Below are positions 61,120-64,000 of a DNA stretch of 64,000 bases, piece by piece. The notes below the pieces were generated by a model. That model made no database searches. It was not told the DNA's origin and saw only the letters and a list, made by a program, of their open reading frames with translations. The DNA comes from Actinomycetota bacterium (lineage in GTDB: Bacteria; Actinomycetota; Aquicultoria; Aquicultorales; Aquicultoraceae). The translations under genes and the position numbers were made by a program. The DNA lies in the NCBI GenBank assembly GCA_018333515.1, contig JAGXSZ010000030.1, positions 245,978 through 309,977 of the forward strand, read 5' to 3'. The first letter of the stretch is position 1. Every line of letters starts with the position of its first letter.

Positions 61120-63624
61120 ATGAAAGCCGTAGTTATGGCGGGCGGCGAAGGGACGAGGCTCAGACCATTGACGAGCAACCAGCCCAAGCCCATGGTGCCG
61201 ATACTGAACAGACCTTGCATGGACTATATCTTGGAATTATTGCGAAACCACGGAGCGACCGACGTCGTTGCCACTCTGCAGTTTCTCCCGCAGCTCATCA
61301 AAAGCTATTTCGGGGACGGCTCCGTCCACGGTATCAACCTCAACTACTCTATCGAGGAGTACCCGATGGGCACCGCGGGCAGTGTTAAGGAAGCCGAGGA
61401 TTTCCTGAATGAGACCTTCATGGTAATAAGCGGCGATGCGCTAACCGATTTTGACCTCACATACCTGATGGATTTCCACAAACGAAAAGGCGCCATGGTC
61501 ACAATCGCTCTCAAGCGGGTCGAGAACCCACTCGAGTTCGGAGTAGTCATGACAGAGGAGTCCGGCCAGATAGACAGGTTTTTAGAGAAGCCGACCTGGG
61601 GCCAGGTCTTTAGCGATACCGTAAACACCGGTATTTATGTGCTGGAGCCGGAAATCTTCAAATACGTTCCCAAAGGCGAGAAGTTCGATTTCAGCAAAGA
61701 CCTCTTCCCGGTGTTACTCGAAGAAGGAGCGCCCCTATATGGCTGCGTAATGGACGGCTACTGGTGCGACATCGGCAACTTCGAGCAGTATGTGCGGGCG
61801 CACAAAGACATTCTCGACCTTAAATCCAACCTACAGCCGCCGGGCATACGGATGCGCGACAACGTATGGATTGGCGACGGAGCCGATGTCGACCTTTCAG
61901 TCGACATCTCGGGGCCGGTGGTCATTGGGCAAAACGCCAAAATCGAAGCGGGCGCCGAACTTAGCGAATACTCGGTAATCGGCAACAACGTGCTCATGAT
62001 GAGCAAGGCTCATACCCACCGGAGCATCATTTGGGATAACGCTTATCTCGGGCAGCACTGCCATATCCACGGCGCGGTTATCGGCAAGAGCTGCGATATC
62101 AAGAGCGGTGTCAGGATAGAGCAGGGAGTGGTCGTCGGCGACGACTCGGTTCTCGGCGAGAACTCGGTAATCAACCACGATGTGAAGATTTATCCGTATA
62201 AGAAAGTCGATGCCGGGGCGGTCGTAAACAGCAATCTTATCTGGGAGTCGCGCGGCATGCGGACGCTCTTCGGGGCGAAAGGCGTGAGCGGTCTGATAAA
62301 TGTCGATATAACAGTCGACCTGGCGATGAAGCTGGCGATGGCCTATGGCACCACACTCAAGCGCGATGCGCAGGTGGTGGTGAGCCAAGATGCGAGCCGC
62401 GCGTCGCGCATGATAAAGCGGGCCATGATAGCGGGTCTAAACTCGACCGGTATCACCACAAACGACCTGCGCATCACGTCGGCTTCGGTAAACCGGTTTC
62501 TTATCCAGACCGGGCAAGAGGTCGGCGGCATCCATATCCGCACGTCGCCATTTGACCAGCAATCACTCGAAATACACTTCTTCGACACCAACGGTCTCGA
62601 CATAAAAGAGGGACTGCAGCGGGATATCGAAAAATATTTCTACCGCCAGGATTTCAGGCGCGTGTTCTACAATCAGATAGGCGAGACGGAGTTCCCGCAG
62701 CGCTCGATAGAAGCGTATAGGGACGCGCTTTTAAAGAGTGTGGATATCGATAAAATACAGGGGCGGCGCTTTAAGGTAGTCGTCGATTACGCCTTCGGCA
62801 GCACCGCGATTATCATGCCCCACCTTTTAGAGAAGCTCAATTGTGATGTGGTCGGCCTGAACGCTTATACGAGTGAGCGGCGCACTACGATCTCGCCCGA
62901 CCAGTTACAAGCGGCTACGCAGCAGATATCGAGGCTGGTCGACACTTTCAAGGCGGACTTCGGGATTATGATAGACAGCGGCGGCGAGAAAGTCACCATA
63001 ATCGACGATAGGGGCCGCATGGTCTCGCTCGTCGACGCGCTTCACCTCTTCGTCTACCTTGCTTGCAACTACGAGCAGAGCATCGGCAAAATCGCGGTTC
63101 CACTCAACGTTTCGTCGGTAGTAGAGGATATCGCCAAACGCTACGGACGAAGCGTCATCCGCACAAAGGTCAGCTCGCGCGCGATGATGGAATCGGCGCT
63201 CGACACCAACGTTATGTTTGTCGGGGCGCAGAGCGGGGGCTACATTTTCACCCGGTTTCTCCCTGCCTACGACGGCATTGTAAGCTTCTTCAAGCTGATG
63301 GAATATTTAGCGGCGGCGGAGAGGCCGCTCTCTGAAATAGTCGCCGGCATGCCGCCTTATCACCTAGCCAACACAAACACTTTCTGCCCGTGGGACAAGA
63401 AGGGGCTGGTCATGAGAAGGTTGCTCGAGAAAGCCAAGGGTCACGAGGCCGAGATGATAGACGGCGTGAAGATATACAACAGTGAGAGCTGGGCGCTGGT
63501 CTTACCGGACCCGGATGAGCCGGTGGTGCGCATCTACGCGGAGGGCAACACGCAAAAAGACGCGGATCATGCAGTCGAGAATTTTGTCGATTTCGTTAGA
63601 GAGGCAATCGAGGTCGGAGAGTAA
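61120..63624 (+). CDS. sugar-1-phosphate nucleotidyltransferase / phosphomannomutase-like fusion
   Basis: An 834-residue two-part enzyme. Residues 1-235 are a nucleotidyltransferase (MAGGEGTRLRPLT, KPMVPI); about 250-380 a left-handed beta-helix with hexapeptide repeats. From about 385 to the end lies a phosphoglucomutase/phosphomannomutase-like region. In this last region the usual phosphoserine loop (TASHNP) is not seen, replaced by VVVSQDASRASRMIKRAM, so mutase activity is doubtful. Fused mannose-1-phosphate guanylyltransferase-like proteins of this kind occur in actinobacteria and related groups. ATG 61120 follows GGGGGG. An upstream extension to 60862 overlaps the hydrolase and is rejected. 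Confidence 0.88.
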   Translation: MKAVVMAGGEGTRLRPLTSNQPKPMVPILNRPCMDYILELLRNHGATDVVATLQFLPQLIKSYFGDGSVHGINLNYSIEEYPMGTAGSVKEAEDFLNETFMVISGDALTDFDLTYLMDFHKRKGAMVTIALKRVENPLEFGVVMTEESGQIDRFLEKPTWGQVFSDTVNTGIYVLEPEIFKYVPKGEKFDFSKDLFPVLLEEGAPLYGCVMDGYWCDIGNFEQYVRAHKDILDLKSNLQPPGIRMRDNVWIGDGADVDLSVDISGPVVIGQNAKIEAGAELSEYSVIGNNVLMMSKAHTHRSIIWDNAYLGQHCHIHGAVIGKSCDIKSGVRIEQGVVVGDDSVLGENSVINHDVKIYPYKKVDAGAVVNSNLIWESRGMRTLFGAKGVSGLINVDITVDLAMKLAMAYGTTLKRDAQVVVSQDASRASRMIKRAMIAGLNSTGITTNDLRITSASVNRFLIQTGQEVGGIHIRTSPFDQQSLEIHFFDTNGLDIKEGLQRDIEKYFYRQDFRRVFYNQIGETEFPQRSIEAYRDALLKSVDIDKIQGRRFKVVVDYAFGSTAIIMPHLLEKLNCDVVGLNAYTSERRTTISPDQLQAATQQISRLVDTFKADFGIMIDSGGEKVTIIDDRGRMVSLVDALHLFVYLACNYEQSIGKIAVPLNVSSVVEDIAKRYGRSVIRTKVSSRAMMESALDTNVMFVGAQSGGYIFTRFLPAYDGIVSFFKLMEYLAAAERPLSEIVAGMPPYHLANTNTFCPWDKKGLVMRRLLEKAKGHEAEMIDGVKIYNSESWALVLPDPDEPVVRIYAEGNTQKDADHAVENFVDFVREAIEVGE

Positions 63625-63674
63625 CTATTGATTAGGACATGTAATTATTGATTAGGTCATCTGAAGGGGTGGAT

Positions 63675-64000
63675 ATGGCGGAATCCGTAATCAAGTTCGG
63701 AACCGACGGTTGGCGCGCTATAATGAACGACACGTTTATCTTGTCGAATGTGAGAATCGTAGCCCAAGCTATCGCCGATTACATCAAGGGCGAGGGCCTT
63801 GGCGAAAAAGGCATAGTTATCGGGTACGACACGCGGTTTTTCGCGGAGAGGTTCGCTCACGAGTGCGCGTCCGTCATGGTCGGTAACGGTATCCCCGTTT
63901 TTATGCCAAGAAGAGCGCTGCCTACACCGCTCACGGCTTTTTCGATAAGGATTTACGGAGCGGCGGGGGCAATAATGTTGACCGCAAGCCACAACCCGCC
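63675..64000 (+). CDS. phosphoglucomutase/phosphomannomutase (3' partial)
   Basis: The first 108 residues are inside the window: FGTDGWRAIMND, GYDTRFFAERFA and TASHNPP at the right edge, the active-site phosphoserine loop. AAGGGG precedes the ATG. Acts on hexose phosphates. It follows the nucleotidyltransferase fusion by 50 bp and supplies the real mutase that the fusion may lack. Confidence 0.92.
   Translation, partial: MAESVIKFGTDGWRAIMNDTFILSNVRIVAQAIADYIKGEGLGEKGIVIGYDTRFFAERFAHECASVMVGNGIPVFMPRRALPTPLTAFSIRIYGAAGAIMLTASHNP

Overview
The window comes from an anaerobic, sulfur-metabolising bacterium. It is about half G+C, has compact operons with clear Shine-Dalgarno sites, and uses TAG, TAA and TGA as stops. 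It carries an almost complete dissimilatory sulfate-reduction gene set: sat, aprBA, qmoABC, dsrC, dsrAB, dsrD, a dsrL-like gene and a dsrN-like amidase. It also carries sulfur-relay genes (dsrEFH, tusA) and a sulfide:quinone oxidoreductase. Lineage cannot be fixed from sequence alone. A deep-branching, uncultured Gram-positive-type (Actinobacteriota-like) or related group is my guess, held weakly.

Layout. 1-6.6 kb: a 5'-truncated GAF/PAS/SpoIIE phosphatase, a winged-helix-like protein, tRNA-Pro(GGG), the dsrEFH sulfur-relay operon and a BPL_N amidotransferase-like protein. 6.7-9.1 kb: the SQR gene, whose frame crosses an in-frame TGA exactly at a catalytic Cys position and is followed by a SECIS-like hairpin, then tusA. 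9.2-17.2 kb: hairpin cluster, aprBA, qmoABC. 17.2-21.9 kb: a PAS protein, an interrupted polysaccharide deacetylase, an acetyltransferase, a flavodoxin-fold oxidoreductase, a group II intron scrap. 22-23.5 kb: sat. 24.2-43 kb: an ion and anion transport island made of small membrane proteins, TauE/SafE permease, universal stress protein (USP), LCIB-type beta-carbonic anhydrase and a ten-gene Mrp/Mbh-type antiporter operon. It continues with a two-component system and then a second TauE-USP-LCIB unit whose LCIB gene is decayed. 43-47.7 kb: a corrinoid-activator-like ASKHA protein and several degraded genes. 47.9-55 kb: dsrN, dsrC, a truncated dsrM, dsrAB, dsrD, dsrL. 55.1-57.5 kb: a PaeR7I/XhoI-like restriction-modification pair. 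57.8-64 kb: an ordinary metabolic region (aminotransferase, START-like protein, CDP-alcohol phosphatidyltransferase, metallo-hydrolase, sugar nucleotidyltransferase/phosphomannomutase).

How the parts fit. Sat activates sulfate to APS. AprBA reduces APS to sulfite with electrons through QmoABC. DsrAB with DsrC and DsrD reduces sulfite, and DsrL can exchange electrons between NAD(P)H and DsrAB. DsrEFH, TusA and SQR handle persulfide and zero-valent sulfur. This mix of reductive (DsrD, QmoABC) and oxidative-associated (DsrEFH, DsrL, SQR) genes fits reversible or disproportionating sulfur metabolism.

Main discoveries. (1) A probable selenocysteine-containing SQR. (2) An identical promoter/operator layout (TTGACA, 17 bp, -10, 4 bp, GTAACAATTGGTAC-like palindrome) in front of sat, aprBA and dsrC, which implies one dedicated regulator. 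(3) A CsoR/CstR-type operator inside the dsrEFH promoter. (4) A TauE-USP-LCIB cassette present twice, with one copy leading directly into an Mrp antiporter operon; this is a candidate undescribed anion or inorganic-carbon transport system.
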